From NCBI GenBank assembly GCA_951217055.1, contig OX578276.1, positions 71,556,144 through 71,620,143 of the forward strand: a DNA stretch of 64,000 bases, given 5' to 3'. Position 1 is the first letter of the stretch; each line of letters starts with the position of its first letter. Made by a program: the position numbers and the translations under genes. Source of the DNA: Gerris lacustris. Taxonomy: Eukaryota > Arthropoda > Insecta > Hemiptera > Gerridae. The notes below the pieces were generated by a model that worked only from the letters and a program-made list of their open reading frames with translations, was not told where the DNA came from and searched no databases. This document shows, one piece after another, positions 1 through 10,257 of the stretch.

Positions 1-297
1 TCCAAAGAATTATATATTTTTGTAATCAGCTCGACGTACCCGATATGATACCCCTCACGGTGTCGAAAAAAAATAAAAAAATTTTAACCCTTACATTTTT
101 TTACCCTAATATTTTTGGAAAATATTTTTTTTAAGTCGCTATATTTTTAAAATATGTGAGTAGGTACAAGACACATACATGCCAAATTTCAAAGTGATCG
201 GACGAAAGGTGTAGCCATGAGAGCACGCGACAGGACGGACGGATAGACACGCAGGAAAATATAAGGGTCCTTGGTTTTGCCTACGGACCCTAAAAAT
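1..297 (-). mobile_element. HINE-like element, family A, copy 1
   Basis: Nearly the same sequence recurs at 59833-60125. On the minus strand it opens with TTTTTAGGGTCCGTAGG and a hairpin (AGGGTCC with GGACCCT), followed by a GTCTGTCCGTCC-type microsatellite and then the motif GAAATTTGGCATGTATG. This order of 5' hairpin, GTCY repeat and core is that of DINE-1/HINE elements, the short non-autonomous helentrons. The far end runs off or near the window edge. Confidence 0.6.
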
Positions 298-1884
298 GAG
301 GTGTAATAGTCTTGCGTTGCAGGAGAATTTGGTTCTTAAGAACGAAAATTATCATCGGCGTTTATATTTGATAAGATCCAATTAAATTGACTTTATATTA
401 GGTTTTCCGTTCAAGAAAAAACGTCTTCTAGGGAGAGAAGAGTTGAAGGGGATGTATGATTGTCTAGATATAAGTTTATCGGAGGAATGGATGGGACAAA
501 TATGTTTCCAGAACAAAGTGCCCAGGAGGGTCCAAGATAGTATACAAGATATTCCCAATACCAAACTAAGACCTTATGTTCTATCGGTAAGACAGATATT
601 GTATATTATGTTAGGCTGACCCTTGGAACCCCTCTTGCTTGGAATGGACCGAATTTTTCATTCATATCTCTACAAATGACTCAAGATTTTCCTCTACCCG
701 CGTTCATTACCATATAAATGACACAAGGGCGGAAGAAGAGAGAAGGGAGAAGATTTACAGACTGACGACTCTAGCGCTTATACAGACCAGACGGAAATTT
801 TTCTAGAACTAAACCGGACCCTTCTTTCATATGAAAAGAAGGCCACCCTAGATTTTCTCCCTTTCTTTTCTAAATTGACCGGAAAATAAAGACAGTTTGA
901 GCAATTTAGGCCCTCGCCTCAACAGGACCCTAGTATTTTGAAACGGTCTTTCGAAAATTCCGTGATCAACTATCTTGGTCTGTAAAGCCCAATCTCACAC
1001 ATATTAACAACCAATCATTTACCATTATTTATTTTTCCAGCCATTTACCAGTGAATACAATTCGCATTAAAGTTTTATGATGGCCAATCCTTCTGATTAA
1101 CAGACATAATAAAATAATTTTTAAAAAATAATTAAAATTATAATTAGTATAATACCAATAGATAAATTAAGCAAGAATTATCTTAATTTTTTATTGAGTT
1201 ACATAACACTTCTGCTTAAGTTTACGGGCTAATGCTAAAGATATAATTTTTGCACTGTACTTAAAATTATATGTTACTAGTTTCCTCACATTTTTCTAAT
1301 GGTACTTCTGACTAATCAACTTTTGTTATACTCTTCACCTTAGCCAAATATACGGACAAAAAATAAACATACGCATGGAGTATACACGGTATTTGCTTAC
1401 TATTAGTTTAGATTGGTAAAGTTAAAAAACTCTACGGTTATAAGAGCAGAGTTAAACTGGATAAAAGCTAGAGAAGAGAGCATCAATAAACCGCCCTCTT
1501 TCTTCTCTCACAATCCAAGTATGAATTATTGCCGTTTCCCTAAGGTTTCATTACCGGGTCCTCGGCCTCCTAGACCCCCGAATTATTTTTATGGTACCAA
1601 TTAGAGTTAGGAGGCAAGCGGATATCGTCAGTACGAAGATTTATCTGTAGGGGAATATTAGGGCGGGACTAAGTCCTTCATTAACAGCTCTGCTGCCCTG
1701 GTCCTAGCGTTTGTACTCTGATCGCAGCCCCATCTATCATATCTTACTCCGTTCCCCTTGCTAGTCTACTTCTCTAACCTTCATCTGTAAGGTAATGACC
1801 TCAGTATATCAATAACTGTACCGAATTCGTACAGATCCAGATTTTACTTGGAATTGTCAATAAAAAAAATTGAAAAGTTATATA
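298..1884. other. No gene recognised
   Basis: Mixed-composition sequence with only short chance frames. I see no repeat shared with the rest of the window and no protein similarity. Confidence 0.5.
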
Positions 1885-2177
1885 CAGTAGAGCGTCGATT
1901 ATCCGAACGTTAGTTATCTGAATGTTCAATTATCTGAACTGGCTTCATGGGAACAAAATCAAAAGCCACCGCTTAATTAATTCTTAAAAAAGCGTTGTTA
2001 GCTGTGTAATTATATTTTTTCACTATTTACTGTATTAGTCTACTAGATAAATAAACAAAGATGCTTATTATACAAACGTGATTTATTTAACACATATCCT
2101 TTATCTGGTGAATTTTGATTATCCGAACCACCCTACACAACATTAGTTCGGATAGTCGATGCTCTGCTACTCAACTG
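1885..2177. mobile_element. Tigger/pogo-like MITE
   Basis: About 293 bp starting CAGTAGAGCGTCGATTATCC and ending in the imperfect inverse, GGATAGTCGATGCTCTG...CAACTG. The ends carry the CAGT...AGAGC.TCGATTATCCGAA signature of Tigger-type mariner elements. It is flanked on both sides by TA (1883-1884 and 2178-2179), the expected target duplication. A further copy of the terminal motif (GATTATCCGAACC) lies inside near 2118. There is no coding capacity. Confidence 0.75.
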
Positions 2178-2555
2178 TATATAATGTCTGATCAAACCTT
2201 ACCAAAGATCTTCTTTAAAATCCCTTCGTTCTCTTAAATGATTACTTAATAAAATTGTTTGGATTTTCAATCTTATATACCGTAAGAAAATACATATGTA
2301 CACTACATTAAAAATAATGTTATTAAAATTATGTTAGATGTTAGTTAAACTTAATTACTGTCACATGTGTATCTGTGAAAGTATATAAAAGGAAATTATA
2401 GTGAGCACAAATATTCGATTTTTACATTTTGATAAATTTGCTCGCTATTATTTAGGGTTTATTAACCAGTCTAATATACACATAATAATATTTATATAAA
2501 TTATTATTAATACAAAAAGAATATGAACATTATACATTAATTTAGGAAAATCTTA

Positions 2556-3000
2556 AAATTCAAATGAAATAAAAACACTATTATAAATATGTTTACTGGG
2601 TCTCTTCTGGATTTAATTTGTTTGGTTGATAAATAACCAAATAATTATTTATAATTTAAGACATTTCCATCTTCTTTTACTCTTTGATTATTTTTATATT
2701 TCGCCTTGGGCTTCTTCACACTTATTTTCTAACCCTCAGTCGTATGAGTCATTCAATAAAATTGTTTTTCATACATTTTATTTACATAAAACTTTTCACT
2801 CTATACGCATAATAATCGTATTAAAATTATACAATACTTGAATCTCCCCATTTTGTCTATCAGAAGGGAGACTCTCAGAGGAAGAAGTAAAGTGTAAAAG
2901 AAGATGGAAATGTTGAATTTATTTATCAACCAAACCAAATAAAACCCTAAAGAGACCCAGAAAACATATTTATAATAGTGTTTGTATTTAATTAGAATTG
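2556..3000. mobile_element. Foldback element
   Basis: Two arms of roughly 110-130 bp are inverted copies of each other. The left arm (about 2560-2690) contains AACACTATTATAAATATG, GGGTCTCTT, TTTGTTTGGTTGATAAAT and CATTTCCATCTTCTTTTAC. The right arm (about 2890-2990) has these in reverse complement and reverse order. Some 200 bp of unrelated sequence separates them. It is non-coding, and the family is unknown to me. Confidence 0.6.
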
Positions 3001-3046
3001 AAAACAAAGGGTTCAAAAAAATGCTTAATAATAGTTATATTTATGC

Positions 3047-3236
3047 ACCTAGGGAGTAAAGTTAGCCATTATTCCCTGAGCGAAAAAGTTGGTTCTTGAG
3101 GCGAAGCCGAAGGAACCATGTTCCCTAAAACCCGAGGTGAAGCCGAGGGAATTAGACTTTTTAATTACCGAGGCGCAGGCGCAGCCGAGGAAGATAATTA
3201 TCGCGTGGGGAATAATGTAACTTTACTCCCGAGGTA
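3047..3236. mobile_element. Short MITE with internal GAAGCCGAGG hairpins
   Basis: Ends are inverted: CCTAGGGAGTAAAGTTAGCC at the left against GTAACTTTACTCCCGAGG at the right, both next to an ATTATTCCC/GGGAATAAT pair. Between them lie three small palindromes built on GAGGCGAAGCC-GAGG (around 3095-3115, 3132-3150 and 3165-3190). Confidence 0.6.
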
Positions 3237-4280
3237 CATACAATATTTTATCTCCAATAGGGAGAAAATACACACTTTCATCCATTACACAGTTTTTAGT
3301 TATTATTTTAATAAATATAACAATAATTGTTAGCACTTTTAATAGTAGATATAAGAGATTCAATATTAAAAACAAATAAGAATTGGAATTAAACTCAAAT
3401 AGAAGGTTATTTAGATGCAGGTTATAAACAATGAAAAACAAGGTCGAAAAAGCAGTATCGCCAACCTGATTTCAACAACTTTATTACATTAGCCATTCAT
3501 ACTCTACGATTTATAAAAATAATTAAGTTGGCAATCCTTCTTTTTCTCCCTACTTTTGAGTCCAGGGAAGAAAAGACTTACTTGAGTCCCTCTATACTAA
3601 TCCAAAATCATATCTTTTTCTTCCTACTTGAGATAAAAATCTTTAAAGTTAATTATACCGATCATGTATAAGTAGAAGTACAACAATATGTTTGTGAGGT
3701 TAATTTTACATTTTTGGGGTTAATAGACTCAACCTTTCTTCCGTTAGAAAATATTATCGATTGCTTTATAAAAGTATATACTAGGCCTTCAGTTCCATTT
3801 TTATTAATTTTGTTTCTGAGCTTATGGAAGTAAAAAGAATTAGTCTGAAAAAATACTTTTTGATGTCTTCAGATTCAAAATATTACGTTTGAGACATCAC
3901 AAAACAGTCTATCGGTCAGTCCGTAAATATTTTTGTGAAAATAATTGAAACAAGAATCACACTTTAATCCCAATGGGTTAGGGTTAGAGTATTAATTTTA
4001 TGGAATTCGTATAATGGTCAAAGTCTAAGTTCTTTCACCTTTTCAATTAAACTGATATTTCATTATTTTTTTTACAAAGAAATTAATGATAATATATGGT
4101 TGATAAAAAATAATTTAATTTCCAAGTGAAAAATTAAGAACAAAAAGTAGGAAACCAAAAAGAAAAAATTGTTTTATAGAGAAGAAAAAAATTAAGAACT
4201 TTAGGTAGGAGAAAAAATAGAATTAAAAATATAAAAAGGTAGTTCGTTTGACAAGAAAAAAATAATATCTCCTTCCTATT
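3237..4280. other. No gene recognised
   Basis: AT-rich sequence with homopurine and homopyrimidine stretches. Nothing identifiable. Confidence 0.5.
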
Positions 4281-4852
4281 TTTACTTTCTCATACATGTA
4301 GTATGCATAAAGAGAAAGGGTTGTGGTGTCACAAAAATTCGATTTTGATGGTGTTACTACTTGTATTGAGGTCCATTGAATCCAAAAAAAAATGTTTTTA
4401 AAAAAGTCTGTAGTCTGTGTAGACTCGTGGAACCTAAGCTACTGGGCAATTTCGATAAAATTTGGCATATGTGTACAGAAAAATCATACCCCGAGGCAAA
4501 AGTTAGGAATCAATTTTAGCTCTAAATTTAGGGGCGCTACCTCCCAAAAACTCGAAAAAATTTATTCTCGAAAACGGTTCCGATTTTGATTAAAATTTCT
4601 AACATGTAATATATTTAAATACGAATTAATCTAACAGTATAAGCCGTTTGCCAGGGGGAAATCTAGTTTCTGAAAAAATTGCTACCAAAGCAGTCTCCAT
4701 TTTTGAAGGTTCAATTTCCCGCCTAAGAGGAGTTATGGTTTTGATAAATTTTGACAACATTTTTAATAATAATTAAATAATAATCACATTAGCTTAAAAT
4801 AACTAACAAATGGACCAAGTAATTATAATTTTCTCGTATAAGAGAAAGTTTA
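4281..4852 (+). mobile_element. HINE-like element, family B, diverged copy
   Basis: Diverged relative of the three elements at 12854-14785. It shares TTTTACTTTCTCATA..., ATTCGATTTTGATGG, GTCTGTAGTCTGTGTAGAC, AATTTGGCATATG, the AAAATCATACCCCGAGGC block and the terminal CTCGTATAAGAGAAAGT. The 5' hairpin is interrupted by extra bases (CATGTAGTATGC). The tRNA-like B box persists in weakened form (AGGTTCAATTTCC near 4708). Its divergence suggests it is older than the array. Confidence 0.65.
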
Positions 4853-5869
4853 AAATGAGTTCAATGTTTTCCCATTTTGGCCCTCAAGCAAGATCTTAAT
4901 AGTAATGACTACTTTAGAACAGAAAGTTTAAGCATAGTATTTTGAGCTAAGGTATTGTAGCCTTAAACCAGATATAGTTTAGCCATTGAGTCGTCTTACG
5001 GCTGAAGCCGAGTAGAATCCCTAAGGACATAGGGCAGATTACAGAGTGACGTCAGAGCAAGTGGTGTTGGTTAGGAATTGCTAAGATTACCATAGAGGGG
5101 CTTAGACTGGAGCTCTCAGGGGAATCATTGTCTACAGCTGATGTCCCAACACAAATCGATACTAGGGGTCACTGACATACTTTCAATGAAAAATGTCATT
5201 ATCACTTTAATCAGCACAATAGTCTAACTAAATTAAAGTTGTTGCGTAGAAAATTGTTTTTACTTGTATAACAATACTTTCATTTTGAAAAACAAAACCT
5301 AAAATAAAGTAATAAAATAAATTAAAATTATTAAATACTTTTAAGTATTAAAGATATTTCAATTCGATTTTCTTAAGACTCTTTCAAAGACTGAAAATAT
5401 ACAAATATTCATAATACAATAATAGTATATACTATGCGCTGATCAAACAAATTTGCAATGTATTTATTCTAGATTCCTGTCGTAGAAATCATAGTGATGA
5501 TAAGTTAGAACATGTTTTATAGAGTATTAATCTCGTCAATTGATTTATTTGTTGATCTAATTACATTATTTGTAATGCCATGCTTTTGATTTGATTAAAA
5601 GATGATTAAATACCATTATTATTTAATTATACTGCACTGCACAGCATATATAATGTTAAAACCCTACATGAAAGTTATGAAAATTAGTAGACAAAATAAC
5701 ATGCGGGAGTTCTGCTAACATATAGGTTGGTACATTATATTTTAGTAGTAAATAGTTTTTCAAAAATTGGCATATTAGATAGTTAGTCAATTTCCGTCTT
5801 TATTGTATTGTTTACAAACAATTCCTCAAGAGAAAGCAGTTATTTTTGTACTATTAATACCGTATCAAC
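4853..5869. other. No gene recognised
   Basis: AT-rich sequence with short frames only. I recognise no element. Confidence 0.5.
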
Positions 5870-5921
5870 AGCGAGAACTATTGATTTAGGTATCAAAGAT
5901 ACCTAAATCATAGTTCTCGCT
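5870..5921. repeat. Near-perfect hairpin, 24-bp stem
   Basis: AGCGAGAACTATTGATTTAG and GTATC are followed by AAA and then the inverse GATACCTAAATCATAGTTCTCGCT. The only defect is a one-base bulge. The loop is three bases. It may be a tiny foldback repeat or a structured RNA segment; the loop is too short for a typical microRNA precursor. Confidence 0.7.
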
Positions 5922-7280
5922 CTGTTTCTAAATCTATTATATGATGAGGTCCACAGTTCAAATATGGGAGGGATATAAAGGAATGTGGAGTCCTTCAACT
6001 ACAGTATATCTCAAATAAGTCGAATAGATAGGTGTACGAGTATCTTACGTTTTAATGCTGAAGCACTAGCATTTCAAGAATGATTGCTAGAAATTAAATC
6101 CGGTGAGGTGTTATAAGGATATATTTACCTCCAAACAGTATATTTCTGTTCTCGAAGCCGAGAATCAGCAATTTGTAGTTATTTCCGAAGCGAGAAAGGG
6201 TATTCAATTCCGATGCTTGGATGGTGTGGATTAGAGGTCGGCCTCCGTAGGACTATATTTCATCGACCCACTGCTTAAAAATGATCAAGGGAGAAGAATG
6301 AAATTAAAAATAACAAAAAGAAAAAGTAAGATACCGTATTTTTATTTTTATTTTTTCAAAAAGATTTTTCTCATAAAGGTAGCTTTAAAGATGCACGGGT
6401 GAGTGTCAGAAATGACCCTTATTAGAAAGGTCCGAGTGGTTTTAGGCAGGAAAGATAGGTTTCGACGTTTCGTTAGTTTCAGAACTGTATCCGTGTTTTG
6501 GTCGTTGCCAATGAGGTTTCTGGTGTATTATTTGGGCTGTGTGAACTGACCTGAGTCAGGCTAGGGTAAGGGTCACCAATTAACTTTGATATTCAACATC
6601 AGACACCCCAATCTTTTAGGAAAGACTCCCAGATGCTCATGATTCTTTTCATGTCTTAACTTTTGAAAGGTATAGTATACTCCCTATTCAAATTTTATTT
6701 TCAATCTTTTATAATAGCTTAAAGAAGATAATCGAAAAGTGTGATACCTTTATTTTTCTTAATAATTTCATCAGATATTTTTCTACATAAAGGACCAATC
6801 TTATAATATTAAAAAGAAAAAAAATAAATGACCATGAAAACCTTCATTTCTAAAACCCTTGTAATTGGGTATAATAATAAAATTAATAATCTTATACTTA
6901 TTTCTATGACTTATTATTTCACTTTAAATCATTAACCCGTATATTTAAGAGGATAAACCCCTACCCCTTATTTACATTTTAAGTAGAGCGTGCCTAACAA
7001 TTGTAAAATTTATTTTTTATCACTGATCACTGAACTATCTCCAAGAATATTATTTAATTGCTGGCAAATCTAACAACGGAGTACTTTATCAAAACTAATG
7101 AAGGCGACTTATTGAGGAGGATGAGGTTTTAGCCGGTAGAACGGTAATATAAGCTGGAGGGTCAAGCCTAAGGAAAAAGATTTAAGCGACACCTAGCGGC
7201 AACTCTACATAACTAATACCTTTACCACCGCCATCTGCCTAACTTTATTGAAACAAAAGCAGGCAATCAATTACCGGCAC
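5922..7280. other. No gene recognised
   Basis: Some GC-richer patches (5930-6250, 7090-7280) within AT-rich sequence. No protein or repeat identified. Confidence 0.45.
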
Positions 7281-9009
7281 CAGTGGCGTAAATAGCGCCC
7301 CCGCCAACCCCGCGGCGCGGGGGGGCGCCTGCTCTAGGGGGCGCCGAAAAATGAATAAACAATAATATTTATATTTAATAATAAAAATTAATAGAAACTC
7401 TATGTGGGCGGAATTATTTTAGTAAAATTATTTTTGGGAGATGAAAATAAATGAGAGATAAACAAATAATAGAATTTAAACAGGGTGAGAATGATATGAG
7501 ATGTTATGGTTTAGAGTTTATTGCTCAGTTTGGTTTTCTAGTTGTGTCACTATACCTATAATAATATGGGTAAGTATAAGTATATCGGAATCCCTTCTTC
7601 ATTTTCGAATGGCAGGAGATCAAAGTGTTTATTACAACTACAATTTTTCTTATCTAATCCGGTTTTAGCTGTACTAGATAAGAAAATCTGTTCCAAACTT
7701 TAACAAGTTATACTTCCATCTCTTTCTCTACCGCTTGTCTTTGCTATATAATATGTATTTCTCTTTCTTTCTTAACCCCCCTAACTTCTTCTTCCCTATC
7801 ACAACCTCTTTTTATTTAGTTTCTAACTCTTTTCTTACCTAGCTAATTTTACCTCCCTTTAGAGTTGTTATCTTTTCTACCCTTCCCTTTTTAAGAATTG
7901 TTATCTATTAATCACATTTATCAAGTTTAACTTTCCTTTCGCTAGAAAGCTCTACTATTTTTTATTTCTTATTCTACGTTGTTATTTTGTGCGTAAAATT
8001 AAATTATTTTGGTGAAGAATTTATTTGGAAAGGGTGAGTGCATTTTTCAGACTATCATAGTATAGCCGTCAGGACTCTAGAGGAGCCCCGTCACGTCTAT
8101 TTGTTAATCGTCATCTTCCTCCTCCTCCAGTAGCAAACACTTTTTTCTTTTGCTTCCGAGCTTACCGAAGGTAACTGAAGCTATTGTGATCGTTCTGAAG
8201 AACGAACAAATTTTATGTCTCAGATTTCAAAAATTCTAAGACAGAAATCCGTTTTAGATAACAGGAAACATTTTTGTTTTCGTGTCTGTCGCTAATACTC
8301 ATCCAATTTGAATGAAATTCGGATGGTGGGTCATGATTTAACTTATTGTTGGTCCCAGTTGTTGAGACCGTTTAACCGAAAAAGTTTTTTGGATAGTTTG
8401 CCGAAAGTAGCCCGCATATAATCCCAGATTAATTTCAACTGTTAGCGCTCATTAAATTTTGCTAAATTGGTACTTTATTTAATGTTAAATTAATCAAAAC
8501 AATTTTGATTAATTAAAAATCAATAGGGGGGAAAATTAAATAAATTCAACAATAATAAGTTTTAAAAGCCTAAAATCATTAAAGAATACAAAATAGGACG
8601 CGGGGAAGCTTTGTGCCACACTAATTGACAGATAGATGTGCAAAGTTGTATATTGTCTTTTAGTTTCTTAATTAGGTATTTAGTGGCTTTATGTGCATCT
8701 GTATATGTGTATAAGATATTCCAGTTCAAGTCTTCAAGCAAGGAACAAGGTTGTTGATTTGTTTTCATCAATTTATATTATTATTTTACTACTTTTATCA
8801 AGGAATAAAAATGAAATAATTACTGTAATAGTACTGTACTCGAGTACACGAGCATTTAAAAAAATAGAAAATAATAATCTGTTTGCAAATTAAATAAATT
8901 ATTTTTACAAAAAGAAGTAGGGGGAGGGGGGGGGGGGGTAAATTTTTGGTATAGGAGGCGCATTTTCAAAAGCTGCGGGGGGGCGCCGGATTTCTTAGTT
9001 ACGCCACTG
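7281..9009. mobile_element. Non-autonomous hAT element, 1.73 kb
   Basis: Starts CAGTGGCGTAA with GCGCCCCCGCC shortly inside, and ends GGGGGGGCGCC...TTACGCCACTG, an inverted pair typical of hAT elements. It is flanked by perfect 8-bp duplications ACCGGCAC at 7273-7280 and 9010-9017, the size expected for hAT. No transposase frame remains. A HINE-like family C element lies inside at 8150-8640. The target appears to be the edge of the MITE that follows at 9010. Confidence 0.85.
8150..8640 (+). mobile_element. HINE-like element, family C, copy 1 (nested in hAT)
   Basis: Begins TTGCTTCCGAGCTTACCGAAGGTAACTGAAGC, a hairpin start, then GACAGAAATCCGTTTTAG, a short GTGTCTGTCGC vestige of the GTCT repeat, ATGAAATTCGGATGGTGGGTC, TTGTTGGTCCCA, and the 3' block GGAAGCTTTGTGCCACACTAATT. 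Related copies occur at about 17040, 24700, 25925, 35170, 41126, 58372 and 60126. Confidence 0.65.
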
Positions 9010-9250
9010 ACCGGCACTCCTTTAGATTGTTACCCCCTTACAAAAAAACTAGAAGGGAGTAACAATCTAAAGGAGGTGTACGGAATATTCTTCTTTAGAC
9101 TGTTACTCCCCTTATAAAAACAGAAGTGTGATATTCTTTGTCCCAAAGTGCATTGGAGTAAACCCTCCTTTTTCATAATAGTTTTTTTAGTCAAAGTCAT
9201 TTATATTCTAAAAAAAACAAAAAAACAGGGGAGTAACAATCAAAAGAAGT
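9010..9250. mobile_element. Composite foldback MITE, copy 1
   Basis: Made of repeated inverted blocks CTTTAGATTGTTACTCCCC and GGGGAGTAACAATCTAAAG. A short foldback (9019-9078) is followed by a longer one ending in GGGGAGTAACAATCAAAAG. The same arrangement in reverse orientation is at 38782-39016, sharing internal TTGTCCCAAAG, TGGAGTAAAC and TTTAGTCAAAGTCATTTA. Confidence 0.75.
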
Positions 9251-10170
9251 ACCCAATTACCTATAGAATTCTTAGAATACACCAACTCCCAACTCGTTCT
9301 AATTTAGATGTAATATTCTGGTATCTAAGTACTCCTGCTAAACGCTTGTATTTCTGAGCGCCCTACCTGTGGTTTTTTTGCTGTTTAGGGGCTCATAAAA
9401 AATTATAAATCAATAAGTTTTATTCCTATTAAAATTACAAACAATCACAATGGATTCACACAGCAACATAAGTAAATATGTCTGTAAAAAATCTAGTTGA
9501 ATTAACCATATATAATTAATTAAACTTCTAATATTCATACAAAATACAAACGAGCAAATAAATTCTTAAATTAATAATTCCTCCACTACGGAAGACAAAG
9601 AGTATTTACTCGCAGTAAAATTGGTTTTTGTTATTATGTATTTCTGTATTATACTAACGTGGACCGCCGGACAATCTTGGGCCTATTCTTCTTTACTCAA
9701 GAACTCGATTTTTCACCAGAGTTGACACTCGTTTCCGATCAGGTTAAGTTATAAATGGACTCCGTGGTACTTCATTGCGATAAGGGAAAGCATTTTCTAC
9801 GTAATAACGGTTGAACTGCTATTCTAGGGGTCAGTTCGTCTTAGTCAGGGTTTGGAATCATGGAAGAGAGACCCTCAGGAAATGAGAAATTGTTTCCCCT
9901 CGAGTGGGATTGGCTTTAGAGAGAAAAGTGATAGTCAAATGAGGGTTGACTAAGGAAGAAGGTCTTGTAGATGGAACTGTAGCAAGAAGGAATGGACTAA
10001 GGGTGACACGTAAGGCTTTGGACCTGATGAACCGTGCATTCACTCTTAGAGAGGGTGACTATGGAACTTTTACACGCATAGGCCCTCCAGGGAATAAGGG
10101 TGTCCGACCGTAGAGCTGAAAGGTCCAGCCTGTGTGACATAACTTTAGATCTACAGGAGGGCCCCTACTG
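9251..10170. other. No gene recognised; GC-richer patch
   Basis: From about 9690 to 10140 the composition is more balanced than around it. There is a 61-codon minus-strand frame with no recognisable family. It could be an old element or a conserved non-coding block; I cannot tell which. Confidence 0.4.
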
Positions 10171-10257
10171 AAACAGAACGATTAAATTCTGCAACCCCTT
10201 GGTGACTTCAGGCCCAAAAGTCACCAAGGGATTGCAGTATTTAATCGTCCTTTGTTT
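10171..10257. repeat. Long hairpin, about 31-bp stem
   Basis: CGATTAAATTCTGCAACCCC-TTGGTGACTT pairs with AAGTCACCAAGGGATTGCAG-TATTTAATCG with two internal mismatches. The loop is about 9 bases (CAGGCCCAA). Weaker pairing extends outward (AAACAG... with ...TTTGTTTT). The size and shape fit either a very short MITE or a microRNA-like precursor. No second copy was noticed. Confidence 0.7.
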
